Below the pieces are notes generated by a model that saw only the letters and a program-made list of their open reading frames with translations, was not told the origin of the DNA and made no database searches. Positions 7,963 through 16,298 of a DNA stretch of 64,000 bases are shown here, piece after piece. A program made the translations under genes and the position numbers. Within the stretch, counting starts at the first letter, position 1. The number at the start of each line of letters is the position of its first letter. The DNA comes from Oscillospiraceae bacterium (lineage in GTDB: Bacteria; Bacillota; Clostridia; Oscillospirales; Ruminococcaceae). The stretch lies in NCBI GenBank assembly GCA_022791315.1, contig JAAVYW010000008.1, forward strand, positions 48,031 to 112,030, in the 5' to 3' direction.

Positions 7963-9123
7963 ATGGAAAAGATGCAGGAGCTGGAAAAGATGTTGGCGCA
8001 GCGGCCCTACCAGCTGGTAGTGAGCAAGCCGGCGGGGCAGGAGCGCTATCAAAAAATCGTCCTGGCAGATAAGGGGGACTACTACCAGGCGGCGCAGTAC
8101 ACTGCCCAGCAGGTGTTCCACAAAAACCTCCGGCAGGAGGAGCTGCCGGGCTATCTGGCAGAGCTGCTGGGGGAGCGCTATCTCCAGCTGGCTGCCTGGA
8201 CAGCCGGGGAGGAGTACAGCTTCCGCGTCACCAAGAAGGGGAAGCTGCTGGTGCACAGGGGCAAAAAGGGCGGCAGCGCCCCCGCCCCCCAAGAGAGCCA
8301 CAACCGGCAGAAAAACTATCTGCTCAAGGAGGGCATGGAAATCCCGCCCTTGGTAGACATGGGGATTTTCACGGGGGAGGGCAAAATTGTCCGCTCCATG
8401 TACGACAAGTACCGGCAAATCAACCGCTTTGTGGAGCTTATCGACGATGCGCTGCGGGATATGAAACCCAGAGAGCTGCATATTTTGGACTTTGGCTGCG
8501 GCAAGTCCTATCTCACCTTTGTGCTCTACTATTTCCTCACCCAGGTGCGGGGCATCCCGGTGCAGATGGTGGGGCTGGATTTGAAGGAGGCGGTTATCCG
8601 TCACTGCAACGAGACGGCGGAACGCTACGGCTATGCCGGGCTGCACTTTGAACTGGGGAATATCGACGGCTATCAGGCCGCTTTCCCGGTGGACATGGTG
8701 GTGACCCTCCACGCCTGCGACACTGCTACGGACTTTGCCCTCTTTAACGCTGTGAACTGGGGGGCCAGGATGATTTTCTCCGCCCCCTGCTGCCAGCACG
8801 AGCTGGCGGGCCAGATGGAGGGGGGCGCCCTCTCCCTGCTCACCCGTTACGGCATTGTGAAAGAGCGCACTGCCGCCCTGCTCACCGACGCCCTGCGGGC
8901 CAATCTGCTCACCTGCTGCGGCTATCAGACCCAGCTGCTGGAATTTGTGGAGCTGGAACACACTCCTAAAAACCTGCTCATCCGGGCGGTGAAGGGCCCA
9001 GTTTCCCCGGAGAGACGGCGGCAGGCGCTGGAAGAGGTGCAGGCTGCTTGCCGTGCCTTTTCCCTCTCGCCCACCCTGCTGCGGCTGCTGGAGGAAAAGG
9101 GGATAGTGGGGCCTAAGTTTTGA
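7963..9123 (+). CDS. SAM-dependent methyltransferase (Methyltransf_32-like)
   Basis: A 386-residue protein. The first 150 residues are a mixed, charged domain. The S-adenosylmethionine-binding motif LDFGCGKSYLTFVLYYF starts near residue 177, followed by VGLDLKEAVI (the acidic end of strand 2) and VTLHACDTATDFAL, then an APCCQHEL motif near residue 284. This order is typical of the Methyltransf_32 group, for which RNA has been proposed as a substrate; here the substrate is unknown. A GGAGAGG lies upstream of the ATG. The gene begins 43 bases after the peptidase stop and may be co-transcribed. Confidence 0.8.
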   Translation: MEKMQELEKMLAQRPYQLVVSKPAGQERYQKIVLADKGDYYQAAQYTAQQVFHKNLRQEELPGYLAELLGERYLQLAAWTAGEEYSFRVTKKGKLLVHRGKKGGSAPAPQESHNRQKNYLLKEGMEIPPLVDMGIFTGEGKIVRSMYDKYRQINRFVELIDDALRDMKPRELHILDFGCGKSYLTFVLYYFLTQVRGIPVQMVGLDLKEAVIRHCNETAERYGYAGLHFELGNIDGYQAAFPVDMVVTLHACDTATDFALFNAVNWGARMIFSAPCCQHELAGQMEGGALSLLTRYGIVKERTAALLTDALRANLLTCCGYQTQLLEFVELEHTPKNLLIRAVKGPVSPERRRQALEEVQAACRAFSLSPTLLRLLEEKGIVGPKF

Positions 9124-9248
9124 TATAGTTCCCAAGCGCTTTTTTATATGGTCTCGGCATCCAGGTTCTTTCCCATTCTTTCATTACAAGAAATCGGAAA
9201 GGCTTACCGGGATAGTGGATAAGGCAATAGAAAAAGGGGGTTGTCACG

Positions 9249-11525
9249 ATGAGTAAGAGATATGAGGAGATTAAGAAAGACGGCTATGTCCTGGTGCAAA
9301 ATCCGGGCGGGGCCACCCTGGGCTATAGCCCGGAATCGGGCGTGGGCATTCTGGAGGAAGAGGGGCTGGCCTTTAAGGACCTAAGCCGGGACGGCAAGCT
9401 GGACGTGTACGAGGACTGGAGACAGCCGCCGGAGGCCAGGGCCAAGGACTTGGCAGCCCAGCTCTCCATCGAGGAGATAGCGGGGCTGATGCTGTATTCG
9501 GCCCACCAGGCGGTGCCGGGGTATGGCAAGGGGCCCAGGGCCCGCTTTGCAGGCACCTATGGGGGCAGGCCCTATGAGGAGAGCGGCGCCAAGCCCTATG
9601 ACCTCACCGACCAGCAGATTGCCTTTTTAAAGGACGACCACCTGCGCCACGTGCTGGTGACAACGGTGGAGAGCAGCGAGACGGCGGCCAAGTGGAACAA
9701 CAGGGTGCAGGCCCTCACCGAGGGCATCGGCCACGGCATCCCTGCCAACAACAGCTCCGACCCCCGCCACGGCAGCGAGACGGCGGCGGAATTTGCCGTG
9801 GGGGCCAAGGGGGACATCTCCCGCTGGCCCCAGGGCATTGGCATGAGCGCCACCTTTGACCCAGCGCTGAACCTGAAATTTGCCCAAATTGCCGCCAGGG
9901 AATACCGGGCACTGGGCATTGCCACCGCCCTCTCCCCCCAAATCGATTTATCCACCGAGCCCAGGTGGATGCGTTTCCCCGGCACCTTTGGGGAGCACAC
10001 CCTGCTCTCCACCGAGATGGCCCGCACCTATTGCGACGGCCTCCAGGAGTCGGAGGGGGAGCGGGAAATCCAGGACGGCTGGGGCTACGACAGCGTCAAT
10101 GCCATGGTTAAGCACTGGCCCGGCGGCGGCTCCGGCGAAGGGGGCCGGGACGCCCATTACAACTACGGCAAGTTTGCCGTCTATCCCGGCGGGAATTTTG
10201 AGGAGCACCAGAAGCCCTTTACTGAGGGGGCCTTCCGCCTGGCGGGCAAGACGGGCTGCGCCTCCGCCGTGATGCCCTATTACACTGTTTCCCACGATAT
10301 TGACCAGACGAATGGGGAAAACGTGGGCAATTCCTACAGCAAGGCCATTATCACCGACCTGCTGCGGGAAAAATACGGCTATCAGGGCGTGGTGTGTACC
10401 GACTGGGGCATCACCGCCGACGAGGGGCCGGAAGTTGCCACCTTCAGCGGCAAGTGCTGGGGCGTGGAGAACCTGAGCGTGGCGGAGCGCCACCTGAAAA
10501 TCCTCCTGGCCGGGGTGGACCAGTTCGGCGGCAACAACGACGCAGGCCCGATTTTGGAGGCCTACCGCCTGGGCTGCGAGCGCTACGGCGAGGCGGCTAT
10601 GCGGGAGCGGTTTGAGGCCTCGGCCCGGCGGCTGCTCTTAAATATCTTCCGGGTGGGGCTCTTTGAAAACCCCTATTTGGACCCGGCGGAGAGCGCTAAA
10701 ATCGTGGGCTGCCCGGAATTTATGCAGGCCGGCTTTGAGGCCCAGCTGAAATCCCTCACCCTGCTGAAAAACAAGGGGAACGTGCTGCCGCTTGGGGAGA
10801 AGACCAAGGTGTATATCCCAAACCGGCACATCGGCCCCATGCTCACCTTCTTCTCCACCAAATCGGAGCCCAGGGAGTTTTCCCCTGTCAAGCCCGAGCT
10901 GGTGAACCGCTATTTTGAGCTGGTGGACACGCCCGAGGAGGCCGATGTGGCCCTGGTGTTTATGGAGTCCCCCCTGTCAAATGGCTATGACCCGGACGAC
11001 GCAAAGGCAGGGGGCAACGGCTATCTGCCCATCAGCCTGCAATACCGCCCCTACACGGCGAAAAACGCCAGGGAGCAGAGCCTGGCCGGCGGCGACCCGC
11101 TGGAGAATTTCACCAACCGCTCCTACCGGGGCAAGACGGGCACCGCAGCCAATGAGGCCGACCTGGACAATGTGCTGGCTATGCGCAAGGCCATGGGCAA
11201 TAAGCCGGTGATTGTCTCCATCCGGCTGAACAACCCCACTGTGATGGCGGAATTTGAGCCCTATGCCGATGCCATCCTGGCGGATTACGGCGTCCAGGGC
11301 GAGGCGATTTTTGAGACGCTGTGCGGCAAAAACGAGCCCAGCGGCCTGCTGCCCATGCAAATCCCGCAGGATATGGAGACTGTGGAGGCCCAGCAGGAGG
11401 ACGTGGGCCTAGACATGGAACCCTATGTGGACTCCTGCGGCAACTGCTACGACTTTGCCTTTGGCTGCAATTTCCACGGCGTGATTCACGACGGCAGGAC
11501 GGAGAAGTACGGGCGGAAGAAATAG
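9249..11525 (+). CDS. Glycoside hydrolase family 3 (beta-glucosidase-like)
   Basis: A 758-residue protein with no signal peptide, so probably cytoplasmic. The N-terminal TIM barrel contains WPQGIGMSATFDPAL and a conserved KHWPGGG catalytic-domain motif, and the nucleophile Asp is D385 in VVCTDWG. The C-terminal sandwich domain follows from about residue 500 (SLTLLKNKGNVLPL). Family 3 enzymes remove terminal beta-linked glucose, xylose or N-acetylhexosamine from oligosaccharides; the preference cannot be assigned. The start follows a GGGGG ribosome binding site. It is not next to a sugar transporter, but a MATE pump gene follows at close spacing. Confidence 0.9.
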   Translation: MSKRYEEIKKDGYVLVQNPGGATLGYSPESGVGILEEEGLAFKDLSRDGKLDVYEDWRQPPEARAKDLAAQLSIEEIAGLMLYSAHQAVPGYGKGPRARFAGTYGGRPYEESGAKPYDLTDQQIAFLKDDHLRHVLVTTVESSETAAKWNNRVQALTEGIGHGIPANNSSDPRHGSETAAEFAVGAKGDISRWPQGIGMSATFDPALNLKFAQIAAREYRALGIATALSPQIDLSTEPRWMRFPGTFGEHTLLSTEMARTYCDGLQESEGEREIQDGWGYDSVNAMVKHWPGGGSGEGGRDAHYNYGKFAVYPGGNFEEHQKPFTEGAFRLAGKTGCASAVMPYYTVSHDIDQTNGENVGNSYSKAIITDLLREKYGYQGVVCTDWGITADEGPEVATFSGKCWGVENLSVAERHLKILLAGVDQFGGNNDAGPILEAYRLGCERYGEAAMRERFEASARRLLLNIFRVGLFENPYLDPAESAKIVGCPEFMQAGFEAQLKSLTLLKNKGNVLPLGEKTKVYIPNRHIGPMLTFFSTKSEPREFSPVKPELVNRYFELVDTPEEADVALVFMESPLSNGYDPDDAKAGGNGYLPISLQYRPYTAKNAREQSLAGGDPLENFTNRSYRGKTGTAANEADLDNVLAMRKAMGNKPVIVSIRLNNPTVMAEFEPYADAILADYGVQGEAIFETLCGKNEPSGLLPMQIPQDMETVEAQQEDVGLDMEPYVDSCGNCYDFAFGCNFHGVIHDGRTEKYGRKK

Positions 11526-11570
11526 GCAGGGCTTTTGAAAACCCACTGGAAAGGAATTTGGAACCAAACC

Positions 11571-12920
11571 ATGCACAAGAAAGAATTTTTCCGGAAGATG
11601 CTGGCGATTGCCATCCCGGTGGCGCTGCAAAACCTCATCAACTTTGGGGTGAACATGATGGACACCGTGATGCTGGGGAAGCTGGGAGAGACCCAACTCA
11701 GCGCCAGCTCCCTGGCGAATGAGCTGGGCTTTATCTTCATGATTGTGAACTTTGGCCTGGGCAGCGGCCTGGGCATCCTCACCGCCCAGTATTGGGGCAA
11801 GGGGGACGTGCTCTCGGTGCGCAAGGTACTCAGCCTGGCCTACCGGCTTACGGTGGGCATCGGTATTGTCTTCACCGCCATCGCCCTCACAGTGCCGGAG
11901 GCTGTGATGCGTATTTTTACCACCGACCAGGCGGTGATTGCCGAGGGGGTGCGCTATCTGCGCATCATCGCCTTTACTTATGTCATCAACGGGGTCTCTG
12001 TCACCTCCATCAACATGCTGCGTACGGTGGGCGTGGTGAAAATTTCTGTGGTGATTTCCTCGGTGTCCCTGGTAGTCAACGTATTTTCCAACTGGGTGTT
12101 CATCTTTGGGCACCTGGGCGCGCCCGCCCTGGGCATCGCCGGGGCGGCGCTGGGCACCCTCATCGCCCGGGTGGTGGAAATCATCATCGTCCTGGTGTTT
12201 ATGGGCTTCTTTGAGCGGCAGATTGTCTTTCGCCCCAAAGACCTGTTCCTCAAAATCGATTCCCAGATTAAGAAAAACTTTGTGAGCTATAGCTTGCCTG
12301 TGCTGTGTAACGAGACCATTTGGTCTGTGGGCAGCTCCATGCTGGCGGTGATTATGGGGCACATCGGCTCCGATATGGTGGCGGCGGCCAGTATTGCCAA
12401 CCTGGTGCGGCAGTTTGCCTTTATCCTCATGCAGGGGGTCAGCTCCGCCTCTGCCGTCATCACCGGCCACACCATCGGGGAGGGGGATTACGCCAAGGCA
12501 AAAGAACAGGCCAGGCAGTTCCTGCTGCTCAGTGTGGCAATCGGCCTGGTCAACTGCCTGGTGATGACCCTGCTCAAGGGGCCGGTGGTGGGCTTTTACA
12601 ATGTCTCCGATAGTACCCGGGAAATGGCGAGGCAGATGATTACGGCCCTCACCTTTATCTGCCCCTTCCAGTCGGTGGGGATGGTGATTCTCATCGGCAT
12701 GATGCGGGGCGGGGGAGACAGCAAGTTTGTCCTGGTGTGGGATGTGGGTTCCATCTGGCTGGCAGCCATCCCCCTGGGGATTCTCACCGGCTGGCTGCTC
12801 CACTGGCCCGCCCCCATTGTCTTCTTCTTCCTCCGCTTTGACGATGTGGTGAAATCCATCGCCTGCCTCTTCCGCATGAAGAGCGGCAAGTGGATTCGGG
12901 ACGTGACAAAGACCGCCTGA
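11571..12920 (+). CDS. MATE family efflux transporter
   Basis: A 449-residue protein with about 12 membrane helices, standard for MATE (multidrug and toxic compound extrusion) transporters. The opening KKEFFRKMLAIAIPVALQNL and the motif MDTVMLGKLGETQLSASSLA are typical of the N-lobe; the second lobe restarts near residue 235 with a similar helix pattern. MATE pumps exchange Na+ or H+ for cationic drugs or metabolites; the substrate is unknown. A TTG 36 bases upstream is in frame, but the ATG gives the usual family N-terminus. The gene lies 46 bases after the GH3 gene and ends at a strong terminator. Confidence 0.9.
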   Translation: MHKKEFFRKMLAIAIPVALQNLINFGVNMMDTVMLGKLGETQLSASSLANELGFIFMIVNFGLGSGLGILTAQYWGKGDVLSVRKVLSLAYRLTVGIGIVFTAIALTVPEAVMRIFTTDQAVIAEGVRYLRIIAFTYVINGVSVTSINMLRTVGVVKISVVISSVSLVVNVFSNWVFIFGHLGAPALGIAGAALGTLIARVVEIIIVLVFMGFFERQIVFRPKDLFLKIDSQIKKNFVSYSLPVLCNETIWSVGSSMLAVIMGHIGSDMVAAASIANLVRQFAFILMQGVSSASAVITGHTIGEGDYAKAKEQARQFLLLSVAIGLVNCLVMTLLKGPVVGFYNVSDSTREMARQMITALTFICPFQSVGMVILIGMMRGGGDSKFVLVWDVGSIWLAAIPLGILTGWLLHWPAPIVFFFLRFDDVVKSIACLFRMKSGKWIRDVTKTA

Positions 12921-12938
12921 CCCAGCAGGCCCGCAAAA

Positions 12939-12973
12939 AATCCCCCTCTCCTCGAATGTGGGAGAGGGGGATT
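12939..12973. terminator. Bidirectional intrinsic terminator
   Basis: AATCCCCCTCTCC (12939-12951) pairs with GGGAGAGGGGGATT (12960-12973). The minus strand has a T6 run and the plus strand TTTCC. It serves the MATE gene and the leftward epimerase-merR operon. Confidence 0.85.
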
Positions 12974-12998
12974 TCCTATGGCGAAAAAGCGGGCTTGT

Positions 12999-13082
12999 AT
13001 AGTCAAAGTACTTGAAAATAGGTACTATTTTCAAATGGGCGGGCTTTGCTCGCCTGCGCGTATAGCACGCGCGTTTGACTAT
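12999..13082. repeat. Nested inverted-repeat element
   Basis: Outer arms ATAGTCAAA (12999-13007) and TTTGACTAT (13074-13082) enclose three further hairpins: TTGAAAATAG/CTATTTTCAA with a 3-nt loop (13012-13034), GGCGGGC/GCTCGCC, and GCGCG/CGCGC (13056-13072). There is no coding frame. It resembles a small non-autonomous palindromic element (MITE or REP type), but only one copy is seen here. Confidence 0.5.
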
Positions 13083-13145
13083 GTAATGTGAAACAGAGCT
13101 GAGAAAGCGGCTCTCTACGGCCCTAAGGCCGCTCAAGTGTTTCGA

Positions 13146-13988
13146 TTATAGTTCCATCCCTGCAGTGCGGGCAAAATACCGCACCGCAGCGGCGGCCTTG
13201 TCGTATTCCTCCTCGCCGGAGAGGTGTTCCAGCATGGCGGGGGTGTCGGCGGGGAGCTTGGCAATCTCCTGCATCAGGGTGGCATAGCGCAGGAAGCCCT
13301 CCCCGATAAGCACCTCCTCAAAGGCCACTGTGAGGGAATCGGGCACGATGCGGATGTCCTTGAGATGGATGGAGAGGATGCCCTCCCCCAGCAGGGAAAA
13401 GGCATGCTTGAGAAAGGTGCGGTTGTCATAGTACCGCCGGGGGCTCTCAATGCAGTTGCAGGGGTCAAAGTGGATGCCCACCTCTTTCCGGTCCACCGCC
13501 TCTAAAAACCGCAGGTACTCCTCCGGGGAATCCAAAAAACAATAGGGCATGATTTCAAAGGAGAGCTTGGTATGTGCCGGCTTTACCTCGTCCACAATTT
13601 CCCGGGCCAGCGCCACGGCCTCTTTGAAAAAGTAGGGCTTGTAGCAGGCGCCGCTGGGGCCGTACCAGTTGCCGATGTACTTGGTGCCCAGGATGTTCAC
13701 GCAGGTCTTGGCCCCCAGCAGGTCGGCCAGGCGCAGGCGCTTTTTGATATAGGCGATGCTTTCCCGGGACTCGGTGAGGTTCATGCTCAAGGGGTTGCAC
13801 CAGGCCCCCACCTCAGCAGACAGGATGTCATGGCGCTCCAGGGCCTCCCGGTAGGCCTGGATTTGTTCGGTATCTTCACACGTAAGCCCCTCGGGGCAAT
13901 AAGCTGCCCGATAGCCCTTTTTCACATGGGCCAAGGCAAATTCCTCCGGGTTGTTCCCCCGGTAAAACACAGGCCCTCCCAGTCTCAT
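13146..13988 (-). CDS. Sugar phosphate isomerase/epimerase (AP-endonuclease-2 TIM barrel)
   Basis: A 280-residue TIM-barrel protein (PF01261 fold). Metal-site motifs are in order: HDILSAEVGAW near residue 55, KLSFEIMPYCF near 150, GIHFDPCN near 185 and SIHLKDIRI near 225. These enzymes isomerise or epimerise ketoses, inositols or their derivatives using a divalent metal; the substrate is unknown. GGGGAG precedes the ATG giving MRLGGPVF. The start codon overlaps the stop of the MerR gene by 4 bases, so the two are translationally coupled in one operon, regulator first. Confidence 0.8.
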   Translation of the reverse strand: MRLGGPVFYRGNNPEEFALAHVKKGYRAAYCPEGLTCEDTEQIQAYREALERHDILSAEVGAWCNPLSMNLTESRESIAYIKKRLRLADLLGAKTCVNILGTKYIGNWYGPSGACYKPYFFKEAVALAREIVDEVKPAHTKLSFEIMPYCFLDSPEEYLRFLEAVDRKEVGIHFDPCNCIESPRRYYDNRTFLKHAFSLLGEGILSIHLKDIRIVPDSLTVAFEEVLIGEGFLRYATLMQEIAKLPADTPAMLEHLSGEEEYDKAAAAVRYFARTAGMEL

Positions 13989-14377
13989 GTTGTCTCCCCC
14001 TCTCTCTGTCTGTTCAAATTGGCGCCGATTTGGGTGTAGTGGGCGATTTTGTAGTCTACCGTGGAAAGGTTGCGCTGCAGCTCGGCCATCTGTTCCAGCA
14101 TGTTTTCCCGGTGGCGCAGCAGCAGCTCCCGCCGTTCCTCCACTGTGGAATCCCCGGCCACACATAGGGCAATGTACTCTTTAATCTGTTTCACCGGCAT
14201 CCCCGTGTGCTTGAGGCAGCAGATGAGCGACAGCCACTCCAAATCCTTCTGTTCAAATTTGCGGATTCCCCCCTGGGTGCGCTCCACAAAGGGGAGCATC
14301 CCCTCTTTGTCGTAATACCGGATGGCGTGGACGGTGAGATGGGTCATTTCCGCCGCCTGCCGAATGGTATAGCTCAT
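13985..14377 (-). CDS. MerR family transcriptional regulator
   Basis: A 130-residue protein with an N-terminal winged helix (MSYTIRQAAEMTHLTVHAIR), the wing signature RYYDKEGMLPF and a C-terminal coiled coil (about 80-120). There is no cysteine cluster for metal binding, so it is like the AdhR/TipA-type one-component regulators that act on a 19-bp-spacer promoter by DNA twisting. Such a promoter, with a CTTCG/CGAAG dyad, lies 65 bases upstream on the opposite strand, a likely target. GGGGGA precedes the ATG. Confidence 0.85.
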   Translation of the reverse strand: MSYTIRQAAEMTHLTVHAIRYYDKEGMLPFVERTQGGIRKFEQKDLEWLSLICCLKHTGMPVKQIKEYIALCVAGDSTVEERRELLLRHRENMLEQMAELQRNLSTVDYKIAHYTQIGANLNRQREGETT

Positions 14378-14404
14378 GTAAATCCCCCTTTCCCTTTGCA
14401 GTTT

Positions 14405-14433
14405 ATTGTACCATAGCCTGCCAAAAAAATCAA
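14405..14433 (-). promoter_or_regulatory. Promoter of the merR-epimerase operon
   Basis: On the minus strand TTGATT (14428-14433), 17 bp, TACAAT (14405-14410), 28 bases before the merR start. The divergent 19-bp-spacer promoter lies 10 bases away, so one regulator-bound site could influence both. Confidence 0.65.
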
Positions 14434-14442
14434 GAAACCCCC

Positions 14443-14473
14443 TTGACTTCGCGCTTACACGAAGGAGTATAAT
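14443..14473 (+). promoter_or_regulatory. MerR-type promoter with 19-bp spacer, rightward
   Basis: TTGACT (14443-14448), a 19-bp spacer and TATAAT (14468-14473). The spacer holds a dyad, CTTCG at its left end and CGAAG at its right. A long spacer with a central dyad is the hallmark of promoters activated by MerR-family proteins. No convincing gene lies in the 200 bases downstream. Confidence 0.7.
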
Positions 14474-14679
14474 GACAGTATTAGAAGAAAACATCCAGGG
14501 AATAGTGTATTATTTTGCTATTTCTAATTTGCTGGGGGGTGCCCGCGTCCTGTTCCATTGGAGGGCAGGAGGCGGGCACGTTTGGCTCTTTTGGCTTTTC
14601 CTCTTTGCGTTCCCTCTATCTGTGCAGAGAAAAGGCCAAAGAAAAAATCTCCCCGGCCTGTTGGGGCCGAGGAGGGGAG
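14474..14679 (+). ncRNA. Possible small RNA or remnant downstream of the MerR-type promoter
   Basis: About 200 bases with no credible reading frame between the promoter and a convergent gene. It holds GTGCCCGC...GCGGGCAC (about 14536-14579) and ends in CTCCCCGGCC (14648-14657) paired with GGCCGAGGAGGGGAG (14665-14679), followed by a T6 run at about 14690. The plus transcript would therefore be a short, structured RNA. Alternatively the regulated gene has been deleted. Confidence 0.35.
14642..14679 (-). terminator. Terminator of the GerA-family gene
   Basis: On the minus strand, CTCCCCTCCTCGGCC pairs with GGCCGGGGAG and is followed by ATTTTTTC, starting directly after the stop codon of the germination gene. 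Confidence 0.75.
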
Positions 14680-16107
14680 CTAGGGCTGTTTTTTGGTAAT
14701 GGGTTTGCGCACGAGCAGGCTGGTGAGGGCATTCCAGTTGAAGGGGATGAGGGGGTAGAGATAGTCCCGCCCGGTGAGGGTTTTGGTGGCGGCGATGGTG
14801 AGGACCAGGAGCAGCACGCCGGCGGCAAAGCCCCAGTAGTTGAGGAGGGCGGTGAGGATGAGCGTCACCAGCCGGAAGAGCTTGAAGGCCCAGCTCAACT
14901 CAAAACTGGGCTGGGTGAAGGTGGCAATGGCGATGAAGGCCATGTAGAGCACTACTTCGGTGGAGAACCAGTTGGCCTGCACCGCGAAATCCCCCAGCAC
15001 CAACGCACCCACGATACTAAAGGAATTGCTCAACACATTTGGCGTGTTGAGGGAGGCCAGCTTTAGCGCGTCGATGACAAACTCAATCACCAGCAGCTGG
15101 GCGATAACTGGGACGACGGCCTCCTCTGCCATCTGGATAAAGGAGAGCCAGGGTGGGATGATGTCTGGGTTTTGAATCAGCAGATACCAGATAGGGGTGA
15201 GGAAGATGGTGAGGAGGAAGACAAACATCCGTACAAAGCGCAGGTAAGTGCCCACAATGGGGGGAAAATAGTAGTCGTTGGTGTCCTGCACAAAGCACAG
15301 CAGCGAGGTGGGCAAAATCATCACCGAGGAGGTGTTATCCATCACCAGCACAATATTCCCCTCGGCAATGCTGGCCGCCACTGCGTCGGGCCGCTCGGAG
15401 TACCGCACCTGGGGGAAGGGGTTGAACCACTGGGGGGCCATCAGGCACTCGGCCAGGCTCTCCTGGTTCATGGTAAGGGTCTTCACGTTGAGCTTTTGAA
15501 TCCGCTCCCGCAGGTTTTTCAGCATCTTTTGGTTCACCTGGGAGTTCAGGTAGCACAGGGCCATATCGGTGTGGGAGGAGGTGCCCACCTGGAGGTATTC
15601 CATCACCAGGTCGGAGTCACGGATGCGGCGGCGGATGAGGGCGGTATTAAAAATCAGCACTTCGGTAAAGCCGTCGTGGGAGCCCCGCAGCACCCGGTCG
15701 CTCTCCGGCTCCTGCACCCCCCGGAAAGGATAGCTCTTGGCATCCATCATGATGATGGCGTCAAAGCCCTCCACCACCAGGCCCACTGTGCCCGAGAGAA
15801 TCATCACCACCGCCTTGCGCACATCCCGCAGCAGGGTGGTCTCCACGTGGGTGATGTACTTGTCGGCAAATTGCTCTGCGGTGGGGTATTCCTTTAGGTC
15901 CTCCGGCGTCAGCTTCATGTTGTATTCCAGGATTTTCTCCAGCAGCTCATCCTGGGCAAAGCCGTCGATGAGATACAGGGTGGCCCGCCTGCCTCCGATT
16001 TTGAATTTCCTGTTGATGAGGTCAAAGCTGCGCTCGGGGTGCAGCACGCTGTCCATCTTTTGGATGTTCTGGTCATAGTCCGAGGTGAATTGCAGTTCCT
16101 TTTCCAT
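14680..16107 (-). CDS. GerA-family spore germination protein (SpoVAF/GerAA-like)
   Basis: A 475-residue protein. The soluble N-terminal domain (about 1-275) contains the family motifs VEGFDAIIMMDAKSYPFRGV, RGSHDGFTEVLIFNTALIRR and VGTSSHTDMALCYL; the C-terminal half has about five membrane helices. GerA-type A subunits sit in the spore inner membrane and take part in nutrient sensing; SpoVAF is a related accessory of the dipicolinate channel. No gerB or gerC gene is adjacent, and no spoVA gene is visible, which favours an orphan SpoVAF-like role. AAGGAAGG precedes the chosen ATG. A candidate forespore promoter lies just upstream. Confidence 0.9.
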   Translation of the reverse strand: MEKELQFTSDYDQNIQKMDSVLHPERSFDLINRKFKIGGRRATLYLIDGFAQDELLEKILEYNMKLTPEDLKEYPTAEQFADKYITHVETTLLRDVRKAVVMILSGTVGLVVEGFDAIIMMDAKSYPFRGVQEPESDRVLRGSHDGFTEVLIFNTALIRRRIRDSDLVMEYLQVGTSSHTDMALCYLNSQVNQKMLKNLRERIQKLNVKTLTMNQESLAECLMAPQWFNPFPQVRYSERPDAVAASIAEGNIVLVMDNTSSVMILPTSLLCFVQDTNDYYFPPIVGTYLRFVRMFVFLLTIFLTPIWYLLIQNPDIIPPWLSFIQMAEEAVVPVIAQLLVIEFVIDALKLASLNTPNVLSNSFSIVGALVLGDFAVQANWFSTEVVLYMAFIAIATFTQPSFELSWAFKLFRLVTLILTALLNYWGFAAGVLLLVLTIAATKTLTGRDYLYPLIPFNWNALTSLLVRKPITKKQP

Positions 16108-16143
16108 AAGCGTCCCTTCCTTTTTCCGGGATTTGTTCTCATT

Positions 16144-16174
16144 TAGTATGGTGTGGGGAAGGGGAAAATATGAA
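16144..16174 (-). promoter_or_regulatory. Candidate forespore (sigma-F/sigma-G type) promoter
   Basis: On the minus strand CATACTA (16144-16150) fits the -10 element recognised by sigma-G, with TTCATA (16169-16174) 18 bp upstream as -35. It is 37 bases before the start codon of the germination gene, the expected place for a forespore promoter. Confidence 0.5.
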
Positions 16175-16224
16175 AAGTTTTTTGGTTCATGGCGTTTCCC
16201 GGCTCTAAAAATTCCCGTTTCCTG

Positions 16225-16253
16225 TTGCGCAGAGGATGAAAAACCGGTATAAT
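16225..16253 (+). promoter_or_regulatory. Promoter of the DUF3842-HAD-GNAT cluster
   Basis: TTGCGC (16225-16230), 17 bp, TATAAT (16248-16253), 45 bases before the first gene. Confidence 0.65.
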
Positions 16254-16298
16254 AAATTTTAAATTTGTAAAAATCTGTGAGACGAAAGGAAGTGCACA

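Noticed and set aside
14472..14699. Plus-strand reading frame after the MerR-type promoter
   Set aside because: Its ATG overlaps the -10 element, its sequence has no protein character, and it runs through the terminator hairpin into the convergent gene.
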